Shown here piece after piece: positions 1-10,786 of a DNA stretch of 64,000 nucleotides. How positions within the stretch are numbered: position 1 is the first letter of the stretch; every line of letters starts with the position of its first letter. This DNA comes from Clostridiales bacterium (GTDB taxonomy: Bacteria > Bacillota > Clostridia > Oscillospirales > Oscillospiraceae), in contig JAJQEV010000119.1 in NCBI GenBank assembly GCA_021201475.1, positions 30,442 to 94,441 of the forward strand. Direction: 5' to 3'. A program made the position numbers and the translations under genes. The notes below the pieces were generated by a model that was not told the DNA's origin, made no database searches, and was given only the letters and a program-made list of their open reading frames with translations.

Positions 1-760
1 CGCGGATAGAAAAATAGTCCTCCTCCTGACCGCAGCTCCGGGCCAGGGTGTCGTTATACTCGACGTAAAAGCAGTCCTCCAGCCGGAGCTGCCGGACGGC
101 GGCCTGCGTCCGAAGGGCCTCCGCCTGGCGGTTCAGGTAAACGGTCTGATTTTCTCCTGCCGGAATCCGGCTGTACCGGCAGAGGTAGTCTCCGGCGGGG
201 ATGCGTCCGTTGCCGTCCCCCCGCTTTTGGAACAGAAATCGCCTGCCCTGCCGGATGCATAGGCCGGTATAAGGGCCGTCCGTCAGGTAGTTCACCACCA
301 CCATTTCCCCTGGCGCTCGGGACGGCTCCGCCTCAAAATCCAGCAGAAGTTCATAAGCCTCCTCCGGGAAGGAGCGGACGGGATACCCCTTGTCCAGGTA
401 CCGCTGAAAGTCCCGGTTGCTGTCCAGCACGCTTTGGAGCAGCCCCTTCCGCTGCTCCAGCTGCCGGATCAGCCGGTCGATCTCTCGATTCTGCTCCTCT
501 AAAAATTGGCTGAAAAGCGCGGGATCCCCGCTCTCCAGGCAGGTTTTGATGTCCTTCAGGCTGACCCCCAGATCCCGCAGCGTCACAATCAGCGCCAGCT
601 GATCCAGCTGGTTGACGGCGTAATAACGGTAGCCGTTTTCCCCGACATGACTGGGGTGGAACAGTCCTATCTCATCATAATAGTGCAGGGTGCGTTTGTT
701 CACCCCGGCCAGCTCCGCAAAGTCGCCGGTCTTGAAATAGAAGCCGGAAATTTTTTTCAC
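1..760 (-). CDS. MerR-family transcriptional regulator, 3' end cut by window
   Basis: The N-terminal 70 residues are a MerR winged helix (FKTGDFAELAGVNKRTLHYYDEIGLFHP is the helix-turn-helix plus the YYDEIGL signature, given here only as landmark). A coiled-coil dimerisation helix follows, rich in E/Q/R (FLEEQNREIDRLIRQLEQRK region), and then a C-terminal domain that looks like a GyrI/BmrR-type effector-binding fold. The start is GTG. It is divergent from the MATE exporter, and the MerR-type promoter lies between them, so it most likely activates the exporter on binding a lipophilic or cationic drug. The ligand cannot be read from sequence. At least 253 residues are present; the stop codon lies outside the window. 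Confidence 0.85.
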   Translation of the reverse strand, partial: MKKISGFYFKTGDFAELAGVNKRTLHYYDEIGLFHPSHVGENGYRYYAVNQLDQLALIVTLRDLGVSLKDIKTCLESGDPALFSQFLEEQNREIDRLIRQLEQRKGLLQSVLDSNRDFQRYLDKGYPVRSFPEEAYELLLDFEAEPSRAPGEMVVVNYLTDGPYTGLCIRQGRRFLFQKRGDGNGRIPAGDYLCRYSRIPAGENQTVYLNRQAEALRTQAAVRQLRLEDCFYVEYNDTLARSCGQEEDYFSIR

Positions 761-777
761 GATTTGTCCACCGCCCC

Positions 778-808
778 TTGACCTTACAGTAACTGTAGGG
801 TTTATGCT
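778..808 (+). promoter_or_regulatory. MerR-type promoter with 19-bp spacer and operator dyad
   Basis: TTGACC (-35, 778-783) and TATGCT (-10, 803-808) are separated by 19 bp, the overlong spacer typical of MerR-activated promoters. The spacer holds the near-palindrome CCTTACAG-TAA-CTGTAGGG (782-800). It points into the MATE gene. The match to the MerR operator class is seen directly; binding by the neighbouring regulator is inferred. Confidence 0.8.
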
Positions 809-834
809 CTCGTTGTAAAAGGAGGCGCTACAAA

Positions 835-2136
835 ATGCAAGAGAAATCTTTGACGGAGGGCCCCATCGGCAAATCCCTTCTGGGCTTCGCTTTGCCGGTG
901 GTGCTGAGTATGCTGGCCGCCCAGTGCTATACCATTGCGGACACCATGATTGTGGGACTAAAACTGGATGCCAACGCCTTGGCAGCGGTGTCCAACGCTT
1001 CCACCCTGCTGATGTGCTTCCTGTTCCTCTCCGGCGGCATGGAACTGGGGGGCAACCTGCTGGTGGCCGCCCGCAAGCCGGTTTCCACCAAAGAGGAACT
1101 GACCGGGGTGGTGTACAACTTACTCTTTGTGGATGCGGTCATTGGCCTGGTCATGCTGGCCCTGGGGCTGGCGGCTTTCCGCCCCCTGCTGCTGCTCATC
1201 AACACGCCGGAGGAAATCGTGGCCCAGGCGCTGCTGTACGGCAGCATCTACCTTATCGGCCTGCCCTTTCAAATGGTCTACGACCTCTCGCGGCAGATCC
1301 TCATCGGCTGCGGGGACTCCAAACTGCCGCTGTACCTCGTCCTGTTCACCTCGGCGCTGAATATCGGCCTGGATTTCGTTCTGGTGGCGTGGCTGGGCGT
1401 GGCCGGTGCGGCGCTGGCCTCCGCCCTGGCCCAGCTGACGGGCTGTGCGGGGGTGCTGCTCTGGCTCCGGCGGTCTGTCCTGACCTCCGGCTTCCGCCGC
1501 TCCATGCTGAAAGTCAGCTATATGAAGGAAATTGGCCGCCTGGCGCCTCCCAACACCCTCCAACAGATGTCCGGCGCCATCGTTTCCGTCCTGAAGCAAA
1601 GCCTGCTGGGAGGGCTGGGCGTGGCCGCCATTGCGGGATTCAGCTGCGCCAGCAAGGTGTCCACCTTTCTGATGATTTCCGTCTATGGCACGGCTCAGGC
1701 GCTGGTCACCTTTATCGCCCAGAATGCCGCTCTGGGCCGGACGGAACGCATCCGCGTGGGCATCCGGACGGCGTATCGCATCCTCTTTGTGCTGACCGGA
1801 GGGCTGGTGCTGCTCTGTGTGCTGCTGAACAGGCCCATCCTCCGGCTGTTCTCCGGGGACAGTCAGGTCGTTGCCTACGGCTCCGCCCTTCTGACCTTTG
1901 AAGCGCCGTCCTATCTGTTCGCCGTGGTGCGGCACGTCCAGGAGGCCCGGCTCCGGGGGCGGCAAAAGATGCTGCTCTACCTGGTTTCCAGCATCTCCAC
2001 CATGGCGGTGAATGTTGCAGCCTGTATGCTTCTGGTGCCGCGGGCAGGATACGCCGGGTTTTACCTCGCTACCTACATCAGTACGGCGTGGAGCGTGGCG
2101 TTGTCCGTCCTGCTGGTACGGCGGGCCGGGGCGTAA
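835..2136 (+). CDS. MATE-family multidrug efflux transporter
   Basis: A 433-residue, highly hydrophobic protein with about twelve membrane segments and the MATE opening pattern (EGPIGKSLLGFALPVVLSML, then QCYTIADTMIVG). It exports drugs or toxins in exchange for Na+ or H+ across the cytoplasmic membrane. Length is typical of bacterial MATE proteins. AGGAGG sits 10 bp before the ATG. It is the only gene before a strong terminator, so it is a single-gene unit controlled by the MerR-type promoter. The substrate is unknown; flippase roles exist in the wider MOP superfamily, but the MATE assignment is firm. Confidence 0.88.
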   Translation: MQEKSLTEGPIGKSLLGFALPVVLSMLAAQCYTIADTMIVGLKLDANALAAVSNASTLLMCFLFLSGGMELGGNLLVAARKPVSTKEELTGVVYNLLFVDAVIGLVMLALGLAAFRPLLLLINTPEEIVAQALLYGSIYLIGLPFQMVYDLSRQILIGCGDSKLPLYLVLFTSALNIGLDFVLVAWLGVAGAALASALAQLTGCAGVLLWLRRSVLTSGFRRSMLKVSYMKEIGRLAPPNTLQQMSGAIVSVLKQSLLGGLGVAAIAGFSCASKVSTFLMISVYGTAQALVTFIAQNAALGRTERIRVGIRTAYRILFVLTGGLVLLCVLLNRPILRLFSGDSQVVAYGSALLTFEAPSYLFAVVRHVQEARLRGRQKMLLYLVSSISTMAVNVAACMLLVPRAGYAGFYLATYISTAWSVALSVLLVRRAGA

Positions 2137-2192
2137 AGCGATGCTGTGATTTGGCCGGAACCCTGAACCGCACCTGTCATAAAACGTAAAAA

Positions 2193-2234
2193 GCGGGAGG
2201 AACACCCATGCAGGGTGTTCCTCCCGCACTTTTT
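2193..2234. terminator. Bidirectional intrinsic terminator
   Basis: A 15-bp perfect stem (GCGGGAGGAACACCC and its complement) around an ATGCA loop is followed by a T-run on the plus strand and preceded by A-rich sequence that gives a T-run on the minus strand. It separates the convergent MATE and MBL-hydrolase genes. Confidence 0.9.
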
Positions 2235-2267
2235 TGGGAAGGAAAGCATGAAAGCAACTGCTTTTGT

Positions 2268-3320
2268 TCAGTGCCTCCCTAAGGTGCGGTCACTGTAGGC
2301 CAGAGTGCCCAGGCCCTCTACATACGTCTGGTACTGGATGCCGCGAGGGGTCTCCTCCCGGCTGACCCAGCCGTGCTCCGGGTCGGCCAGGGCCCGTGCG
2401 CAGGCGTCCGCCATGTGCTGAACGGCCACATTTTCCAGGTCGGTGACAAAGTGCCCGCTGAACACATGGTCAAACTCGTCCATGCGGGCGGCCAGCCGCT
2501 GCATGGCGGCGCCCATGGTCGCTACAGAGGCGTATTCGCTGTAGGGCGCGTCGGGCCTGCCGCTGCCGACACCCACCCGCATACTGACGATGTCGTCACC
2601 GGCAAAGAACACCTTGTCCTTCTTGTCCAGGTAACCGGCGTGGCCGGGGGTGTGGCCCCCAAGGTGGATCAGCTCTACCTCATGGCCGCCGCCCAGGTCG
2701 AAGGTATAGCCGTCCGGGCAGCCCACGATTTCGTAGGGCCGGAAGCCAATCAGGTCGGCCCGGTCAAATTCCGTCCAAATGCAGCGGCCGGTGTCCTCCT
2801 CAAAGAGGTAATCCCACAGATGTTCATCCAGGGCCCGCATACTGGGGACTTCGTATTCGTGGCAGTAGATCCGGTCAAACTGGGAGTTGCCATAAGCGTG
2901 GTCAAAGTGGCAGTGGGTGTTGACCACATAAAGCTCCTTGCCACCGGTGAGTTTGTCGCACAGCCCTTTCAGGTCGCCCAGGCCGAAACCGGTGTCCACC
3001 AGCAGCGCCCGCTCCGGCCCCACCACCAGATACATCCAGACGTCGCCCATGCCGTCCAGGCTCTCCGTCAGAAGGCCGTAGATGTTTTCCCGGAACCGAT
3101 AGACCTCCACATAGGGGTCGATGTCATAGACCGTTTTCGTCCTGTCCCGCTCCCGCAGAAGCTTCATATAGGCCCAGCAGGTGTCGGAAATGGGCTCCGC
3201 CTGATAGACCCGATGGGTCTGCACCTCGGAGCGAAGGGGCAGATTCTGGCGGCGCCGCTGTTCCTCCGGAATGCGGTGCCGCTCCTTCATAAAGCCAGAC
3301 TGCTTCGATTGATTGCTCAT
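2268..3320 (-). CDS. MBL-fold metallo-hydrolase
   Basis: A 350-residue protein with the metallo-beta-lactamase-fold ligands in order: THCHFDH (HxHxDH, about residues 133-139), GGHTPGHAG (third-site His, about 222), GDD (about 238) and SGHF (about 290). These bind two metals for hydrolysis of a thioester, ester or phosphodiester-like substrate. The class resembles broad glyoxalase-II-like hydrolases rather than true beta-lactamases, and there is no signal peptide. The N-terminal 65 residues before the metal-binding fold are extra and rich in R/E. GGAGG precedes the ATG by 8 bp. The gene is monocistronic. Substrate not predictable. Confidence 0.85.
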   Translation of the reverse strand: MSNQSKQSGFMKERHRIPEEQRRRQNLPLRSEVQTHRVYQAEPISDTCWAYMKLLRERDRTKTVYDIDPYVEVYRFRENIYGLLTESLDGMGDVWMYLVVGPERALLVDTGFGLGDLKGLCDKLTGGKELYVVNTHCHFDHAYGNSQFDRIYCHEYEVPSMRALDEHLWDYLFEEDTGRCIWTEFDRADLIGFRPYEIVGCPDGYTFDLGGGHEVELIHLGGHTPGHAGYLDKKDKVFFAGDDIVSMRVGVGSGRPDAPYSEYASVATMGAAMQRLAARMDEFDHVFSGHFVTDLENVAVQHMADACARALADPEHGWVSREETPRGIQYQTYVEGLGTLAYSDRTLGRH

Positions 3321-3330
3321 GTTGCTACCT

Positions 3331-3385
3331 CCGGAAAATCACTTTATTATATAATGTATAACTCCATTCTACACGGATTTTCCGG
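3331..3385 (-). promoter_or_regulatory. Promoter region bracketed by a 10-bp inverted repeat
   Basis: CCGGAAAATC (3331-3340) and its exact complement GATTTTCCGG (3376-3385) flank 35 bp that contain a minus-strand TATAAT (3346-3351). The proximal arm includes the ribosome binding site of the MBL gene. The likely -35 (GTGTAG) is poor, which suits an activator or repressor site. Regulator unknown. Confidence 0.5.
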
Positions 3386-3427
3386 AGACTGCAAGCAGTT
3401 TCTGAAAAATGAGGCGCAAAAAAACGG

Positions 3428-3742
3428 CTATTTCATAAACTGGTCGATGGCATTCTCCAAATCCTCGATGGCCTGCATATTGCCCTCCTCCACGGCGTCC
3501 ACAATGCAGTGGTCGATGTGGTCCTTCAAAATCACCCGGCTGGTGCTGGTCAGGGCGGAGCGGACGGCGGCCAGCTGAATCAGCACCGCAGAGCAGTCCT
3601 CCCCGTCCTCCACCATCTGCCGGACGTGCTCCAAATGGCCGATGGCCCGGGAGAGGCGGTTCAGGACGGCTTTCGTGCTGGTATGCTCGTGCTTGTGGGG
3701 GACGCCCGCCTCGTGCAGTTCCTTGTGTTCTTCCTCTGTCAT
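3428..3742 (-). CDS. csoR: CsoR/FrmR-family metal-sensing repressor (DUF156)
   Basis: A 104-residue all-helical protein. Cys50, His75 and Cys79 reproduce the spacing of the Cu(I) ligands of Bacillus CsoR (Cys45/His70/Cys74), so Cu(I) sensing is the best guess; persulfide or formaldehyde sensing is possible in the same family. The N-terminal extension is His-rich (HKHEH). The start chosen is the ATG preceded by GGGAGGTGCTGAA, rather than an in-frame TTG 27 nt upstream without a site. No copper ATPase or chaperone lies next to it and no GC-rich CsoR operator is visible, so its target is elsewhere. Confidence 0.85.
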   Translation of the reverse strand: MTEEEHKELHEAGVPHKHEHTSTKAVLNRLSRAIGHLEHVRQMVEDGEDCSAVLIQLAAVRSALTSTSRVILKDHIDHCIVDAVEEGNMQAIEDLENAIDQFMK

Positions 3743-3773
3743 TTCAGCACCTCCCGGAATGGTTTCCAACTTT

Positions 3774-3801
3774 ATTGTATCAGAATCTGCGGATTTTGCA
3801 A
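3774..3801 (-). promoter_or_regulatory. Sigma-A-type promoter of the CsoR-like gene
   Basis: On the minus strand TTGCAA is followed after 16 bp by TACAAT, about 30 bp before the chosen ATG. Confidence 0.6.
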
Positions 3802-3812
3802 GCCCCGGCGGC

Positions 3813-6053
3813 TTAGGTGTCCTCCGCCATCAGCCTGGCCCGGAGGCCGCTGTACCGCCGGGTCTGGCGGTCATTGGCCACCATTTTGGCAATGACGGCC
3901 TCTTCCCCCACGATGATGAGCAGATCCTTCGCCCTGGTGATGGCGGTGTAGAGGACGCCACGGGTCAGCAACTTGGGGGCCCCGTTGACGGCGGCCAGGA
4001 TGACCGCCCGGTACTCGCTGCCCTGGGCCTTATGCACCGTTATGGCGTAGGCCGGCTCCAGCTCGGACAGCATATCGGAGGTGTAGTCCGCCACCCTGCC
4101 CTCAAAGTTGACAGTCATTAGCTCCGTGCGGCTGTCAATGGACTCTATCACACCGATGTCCCCGTTGAAAATGCCCATGCCGCCCTTGTCGCCCCGGCGC
4201 TCCCGCCACAGGATGTCGTAATTGTTCCGAATCTGCATGACCCGGTCTCCCTCCCGGAAGGTGAAGCCGCCGTACTGCTTCTCCCGCTTGTCCGCCCCCG
4301 GGGGATTCAGCGCCGCCTGGAGGGCCGTATTCAGGTTGCCTGTCCCGGCGATGTACTTCCGGGTGGGGGAGAGCACCTGAATCTGGTCGGCGGGGATGCC
4401 CATATTCTGGGGCAGCCGCCGGACGCACAGGTCTACGATGGTCTCCACCGCCTGCTCCGGGTCGGGCCTGCGGAGGAAAAAGAAATCCTTCCCCCGGTTA
4501 TGGAGGTCGGGGCACTCCCCCTGATCCACCGCATGGGCGTTCATCACGATGGCGGACTCCCGGGCCTGACGGAAAATCTCCGTCAGCCGCACCAGCGGGA
4601 GCTTGCCGGAGCGGATCAGATGGTCAAAGAGCTGCCCCGGCCCCACGCTGGGGAGCTGATCCGGGTCGCCCACCAGCACCAGGCGGCAGCCGCCCTTCAG
4701 TGCCCGCAGCAGGGAGGCCATCAGGGGGATGTCCACCATGGACATCTCATCCACAATGACCGCCTCCGCCTCCAGCGGGTCGTCCTCATCCTTGGAGAAG
4801 GCCAACTGTCCGCTGGCCGGGTCGTACCCCGCCCCCAGCAGGCGGTGGATGGTGGTGGCCTCTACGCCGCACAGGTCGCTGAGCCGTTTGGCGGCCCGGC
4901 CCGTGGGGGCGGCCAGGTCGGTTTTCACCCCAGTGGCCTCAAAAAGGCCGAGAATCCCCCGGAGAGAGGTGGTTTTGCCGGTGCCGGGGCCGCCGGTGAG
5001 GAGCATGATTTGGCTCCGGGCCGCCAGCCGCACCGCCTCCCGCTGCTGAGGGGCATAGGTCAGGTGCTGCCGCTGCTCCACCTGGTCAATGAGTTCCTCG
5101 ATGTTGGCAGGAGGAAGCAGCTCCCGGCCCAGCATCTCCTTCAGGCGCAAGGCGATGTAACACTCATCCTCATGGAGGTCGGCCCGGTAAACGGCGGTGA
5201 GCCCGGCGATTTCGTCAATCACGATTTCGCCCCGCAGCTGCAAGGCGTCCAGCGCCTCCTCCATCGTCTCCAGAGAGGGGGTTCCCTCGCTGCTGCGGAG
5301 CAGCCGGGCGGCCACCGGCAGCAGCTTGTCCCTGGGCAGGAACACATGGCCCACGTCCAGGTTGTGGGTCAGGGTGTAGAGGATGCCCGCCTCCACCCGC
5401 TGAGGGTCGTCCGCCCGGATGCCCAGTTGGGCGGCCAGGCGGTCGGCGTCGGCAAACCGTACCCCCCACTCCGGGTCCACCAGAAGGTAGGGGTCGCCCT
5501 GTACCATCTCGATGGCCTTTGGCCCGTAGTCGTGCCACAGGGGCAGGGCCAGCCCGGCGGGCAGGCTGTGCTGGGACAGGAACTCCAGCAGCGTGCGCAT
5601 CCCCGCCTTTTGCAGGAACTCCGACTGGATGGCCCGGGCCTTTTTCAGGGAGAGGCCCTTGAGTTCCGCCAGCTTCTCCGGCTGGGATTCCAGCACCTCA
5701 AAGGTTTGGGTGCCAAAGGTACTGACCAGCGTTTGGGCCAGCTTGGGGCCGATGCCCTTGACGACCCCGGCGGAGAGGTAGGCCAGAATGGCGTCCGTCT
5801 CGGTGGGGAGCTGCTGCTCCCCGCGCTCCGCCCGGAACTGGCGGCCATAGCTGGGATGGCTCTGCCAGCTGCCCTCCAGCAGCAGGTGCATTCCGGTGCA
5901 GACCCCCGGCAGGATGCCCACCACCGTCACCGCCTCCCCGCGGCCCGCCTTGAGCCGCAGCACGGAGTAACCGTTCTCCTGATTCTGGAAAATCACGGCG
6001 GAGACGGTTCCCTCCAGCTGCTCCAGCTCAGTCTTCTCCATTGCGTTCACCAT
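3813..6053 (-). CDS. recD2: RecD2-type SF1B DNA helicase
   Basis: 746 residues, the length of stand-alone RecD2 helicases from bacteria without RecBC. The N-terminal region (1-90) resembles the OB-like part. Helix-hairpin-helix motifs follow (VVKGIGPKLAQTLV, LAELKGLSLKKARAI, about 95-145). The Walker A motif GGPGTGKTT lies near residue 350, with VIVDEMSM (Walker B), GDPDQLPSVGPGQ, and the C-terminal YAITVHKAQGSEY and TAITRAKDL helicase motifs. It unwinds DNA 5'-3' using ATP and acts in repair. Two in-frame starts exist 12 nt apart; the second has the better-spaced GGTGA. The 105-residue gene upstream may share its transcript. Confidence 0.92.
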   Translation of the reverse strand: MVNAMEKTELEQLEGTVSAVIFQNQENGYSVLRLKAGRGEAVTVVGILPGVCTGMHLLLEGSWQSHPSYGRQFRAERGEQQLPTETDAILAYLSAGVVKGIGPKLAQTLVSTFGTQTFEVLESQPEKLAELKGLSLKKARAIQSEFLQKAGMRTLLEFLSQHSLPAGLALPLWHDYGPKAIEMVQGDPYLLVDPEWGVRFADADRLAAQLGIRADDPQRVEAGILYTLTHNLDVGHVFLPRDKLLPVAARLLRSSEGTPSLETMEEALDALQLRGEIVIDEIAGLTAVYRADLHEDECYIALRLKEMLGRELLPPANIEELIDQVEQRQHLTYAPQQREAVRLAARSQIMLLTGGPGTGKTTSLRGILGLFEATGVKTDLAAPTGRAAKRLSDLCGVEATTIHRLLGAGYDPASGQLAFSKDEDDPLEAEAVIVDEMSMVDIPLMASLLRALKGGCRLVLVGDPDQLPSVGPGQLFDHLIRSGKLPLVRLTEIFRQARESAIVMNAHAVDQGECPDLHNRGKDFFFLRRPDPEQAVETIVDLCVRRLPQNMGIPADQIQVLSPTRKYIAGTGNLNTALQAALNPPGADKREKQYGGFTFREGDRVMQIRNNYDILWRERRGDKGGMGIFNGDIGVIESIDSRTELMTVNFEGRVADYTSDMLSELEPAYAITVHKAQGSEYRAVILAAVNGAPKLLTRGVLYTAITRAKDLLIIVGEEAVIAKMVANDRQTRRYSGLRARLMAEDT

Positions 6054-6075
6054 CCTAACCGGCCGCGCCGGGAAT

Positions 6076-6393
6076 TCAGCATTGCTCCGAATCCGCCTGC
6101 GGCGTTCGTATCAATATGTGGGGCTTCCCCCGGACGGCCCGCAGCAGGCGGGCGCGCCCCTCCTCCGTCAGCCCGTCGTCCGTTACTTCAATGCGGGCGT
6201 CCAGCAGGCGGTCGGCGGCCAGCCAGCCCAAGGCGCGGAGCGCAGCTTCGGCTTCCGAGCCGTCCCCAACGGCGGAGAGCCGGACGGAGACGCCGCTCTC
6301 CCGCGCCCCGCCCAGCACCAGCCAGCCATAAATCACCCACACCAGGCAGCACAGCCCGAAGGCCGCCCCCAGCGCCAGCAATGCAGTCAGCAT
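6076..6393 (-). CDS. Hypothetical membrane-anchored protein
   Basis: 105 residues with one N-terminal membrane helix (residues 1-28, LTALLALGAAFGLCCLVW) and a soluble tail of about 75 residues carrying a RIEVTDDGLTEEGRARLL helix. GGGGGTGA precedes the ATG. It ends 22 bp before the helicase gene on the same strand, which suggests one transcript. I recognise no family; the tail may be a small alpha/beta domain. Function unknown. Confidence 0.6.
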   Translation of the reverse strand: MLTALLALGAAFGLCCLVWVIYGWLVLGGARESGVSVRLSAVGDGSEAEAALRALGWLAADRLLDARIEVTDDGLTEEGRARLLRAVRGKPHILIRTPQADSEQC

Positions 6394-6453
6394 AAATCGT
6401 CACCCCCAAAGCATCCTATGCACTCTGGGGGCGGATTGCGCGTGGGTTGGTAG

Positions 6454-6954
6454 TTAAAACAGCGACGCCACGCCGTAGCTGACGACGCTGACGACAGCCC
6501 CGGCGGCCAGCACCCCCAGGGTGATGGCAGGGGCGGCGTTGCGGATGCGTACCCCGGCCAGGGCGGCCAGCATGGAAGCCGTCCAGGCTCCGGTGCCGGG
6601 CAGCGGGACGGCGGTCAGGACGAACAGGGCGATGCCCGCGTAACGGTCCAGGAAGCCCCGGTGCTTGGTGCAGTGGTGCTCCAGCCACAGGGCGAAGCGG
6701 CCCACCACGCCGCCCCGATGGCGCATCCACCGCAGTACCCGCTGGAACAGAATCAGGATGGGGATGATGGGGATGCAGTTCCCGATGATGCAGATAGGGA
6801 TGGCCAGATTTGGCGCGAGGCCGAACCCCACCGCGATGGGGATGCCGCCCCGCAGCTCCACCACCGGCAGCATGGAGACGAAGCAGGAGATGAGGATCTT
6901 ACCGGCGATGGTAGAGGTGAACCAAGCCCACAGGCTTTGGAGCGCAGCAATCAT
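6454..6954 (-). CDS. Small multidrug export family protein (COG2426-like)
   Basis: A 166-residue integral membrane protein with four to five helices. VELRGGIPIAVGFGL and the AVPLPGTGAWTASMLAALAG segment are the two signature half-repeats of the family called small multi-drug export protein. The name comes from one early report; the fold is closer to SNARE-associated/DedA-like proteins, so the transport role is not established. Start ATG with AAAGGGTCA upstream. The gene probably has its own promoter, since 75 bp separate it from its upstream neighbour. Confidence 0.75.
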   Translation of the reverse strand: MIAALQSLWAWFTSTIAGKILISCFVSMLPVVELRGGIPIAVGFGLAPNLAIPICIIGNCIPIIPILILFQRVLRWMRHRGGVVGRFALWLEHHCTKHRGFLDRYAGIALFVLTAVPLPGTGAWTASMLAALAGVRIRNAAPAITLGVLAAGAVVSVVSYGVASLF

Positions 6955-7029
6955 AAACGTGTGACCCTTTCTTTCTGTCAGGCGAATACTGGATGGAAGT
7001 TGCAGAAGTGCTTTCCTGGAAAGCGTTCG

Positions 7030-7377
7030 CTACGCCAGGCTGGGAAATGCCCGATGGAGCTGGGCCTGGCAATGCTCGATGGCGCAGTGCAGCGTCAGCG
7101 GGGACAGGCCGCTGAACTTGTTCTTGCAGTCCTGCTGGGCATAGCTGTCCTCGTAGCCCATCAGCCTGTCCAGGGCGTAGGTGCTGTAAAACTGAAAGCA
7201 GGTCTGGTAATGCTCCGCCACCCAGTCGGTGTTGGGGAACAGTAGCGGGGCCAGCCGCTTTGCCAGACCGGCGGCCTCCTCCAGCCCGCCGGGGAACAGC
7301 CTGACGGCAAACTCCGGCCGGAAACCATCATAGGCCAGGCTGATTTGCTGCATCTGAAATTGTTCCATATAATCCAT
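7030..7377 (-). CDS. Hypothetical protein, downstream of uvrA
   Basis: A 115-residue soluble protein starting 3 bp after the uvrA stop, so almost certainly co-transcribed and translated after uvrA. It has many aromatics (YMEQF, FQFYSTYALDRLMGYEDSY) and two Cys (DCKNKF, HCAIEHC). I do not recognise the family and see no signal peptide or membrane helix. Position suggests a link to DNA damage response, but that is inference only. Confidence 0.6.
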   Translation of the reverse strand: MDYMEQFQMQQISLAYDGFRPEFAVRLFPGGLEEAAGLAKRLAPLLFPNTDWVAEHYQTCFQFYSTYALDRLMGYEDSYAQQDCKNKFSGLSPLTLHCAIEHCQAQLHRAFPSLA

Positions 7378-7380
7378 GGC

Positions 7381-10218
<2,838 letters not shown>

Positions 10219-10435
10219 GGAAACTCCTTGGTTTTCATTTCAGGGAATCCGCTGAACCGCTGGGGTATGATAAGGGTCAAGGTCCCATTTGAGCGGGTTT
10301 TCATCAATATATTGAACTGTTAAAAGATAGTCATTCTCATTGCGCAGAATATGGTCGTAGAAAGACTTTTGCCAGACGGAATAGCCCAGTTGTTTTGTGA
10401 CGGCTCCCTTTAGCTGCTTGACAATCCTGGAAACC

Positions 10436-10460
10436 GTAGGGGCGCACAGTGTGCGCCCGG
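10436..10460. repeat. REP-like palindromic repeat, copy 1
   Basis: GGGCGCACAGTGTGCGCCC-type palindrome with a GTAG tail, inside the transposase remnant. Its first 24 bases (10436-10459) are identical, on the opposite strand, to copy 2. It stays in frame within the transposase C-terminal part. Confidence 0.8.
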
Positions 10461-10612
10461 CTGGCGTTTCCTCCTGCCGTATCCATAAAATCACATGAAT
10501 ATGGTTGGGCATAATGACAAACCGCTCTACCGATACAGCGGGATAATGTGAGGGAATCTGTTGAATAGCAGAGTTCACCACTCGGCCGGTAGCACTTAAG
10601 GGCACCGCAGCG

Positions 10613-10637
10613 GCGGGCGCACACTGTGCGCCCCTAC
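10613..10637. repeat. REP-like palindromic repeat, copy 2 (inverted)
   Basis: Inverted copy of the repeat at 10436 (24 of 25 positions match), about 150 bp away. It lies at the point where the transposase reading frame switches, so insertion or slippage here probably broke the gene. Confidence 0.8.
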
Positions 10638-10786
10638 GGTGATATGGGAGAGCAGATTCCTTGTCCCAAAACAAATGCTCTCTGTTTTTTGTGCAATTGT
10701 GATAAAATATGCGCTTTTTGCAGCATAATTCCAGCTGCCCAATCGCAAACTCTTTCGGACAGGCGATGATGCATTACCTTGTTCCG

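Noticed and set aside
1120..2229. Long antisense frame to the MATE gene
   Set aside because: Low-complexity His/Gln/Gly composition typical of antisense shadow; no start site.
3743..3769. TTG start nine codons upstream of the CsoR-like ATG
   Set aside because: GGGAGG lies between the two starts at the right distance for the ATG; nothing supports the TTG.
10596..10674. Programmed frameshift in the RAYT gene
   Set aside because: No slippery heptamer and a repeat insertion at the same place; a pseudogene is simpler.
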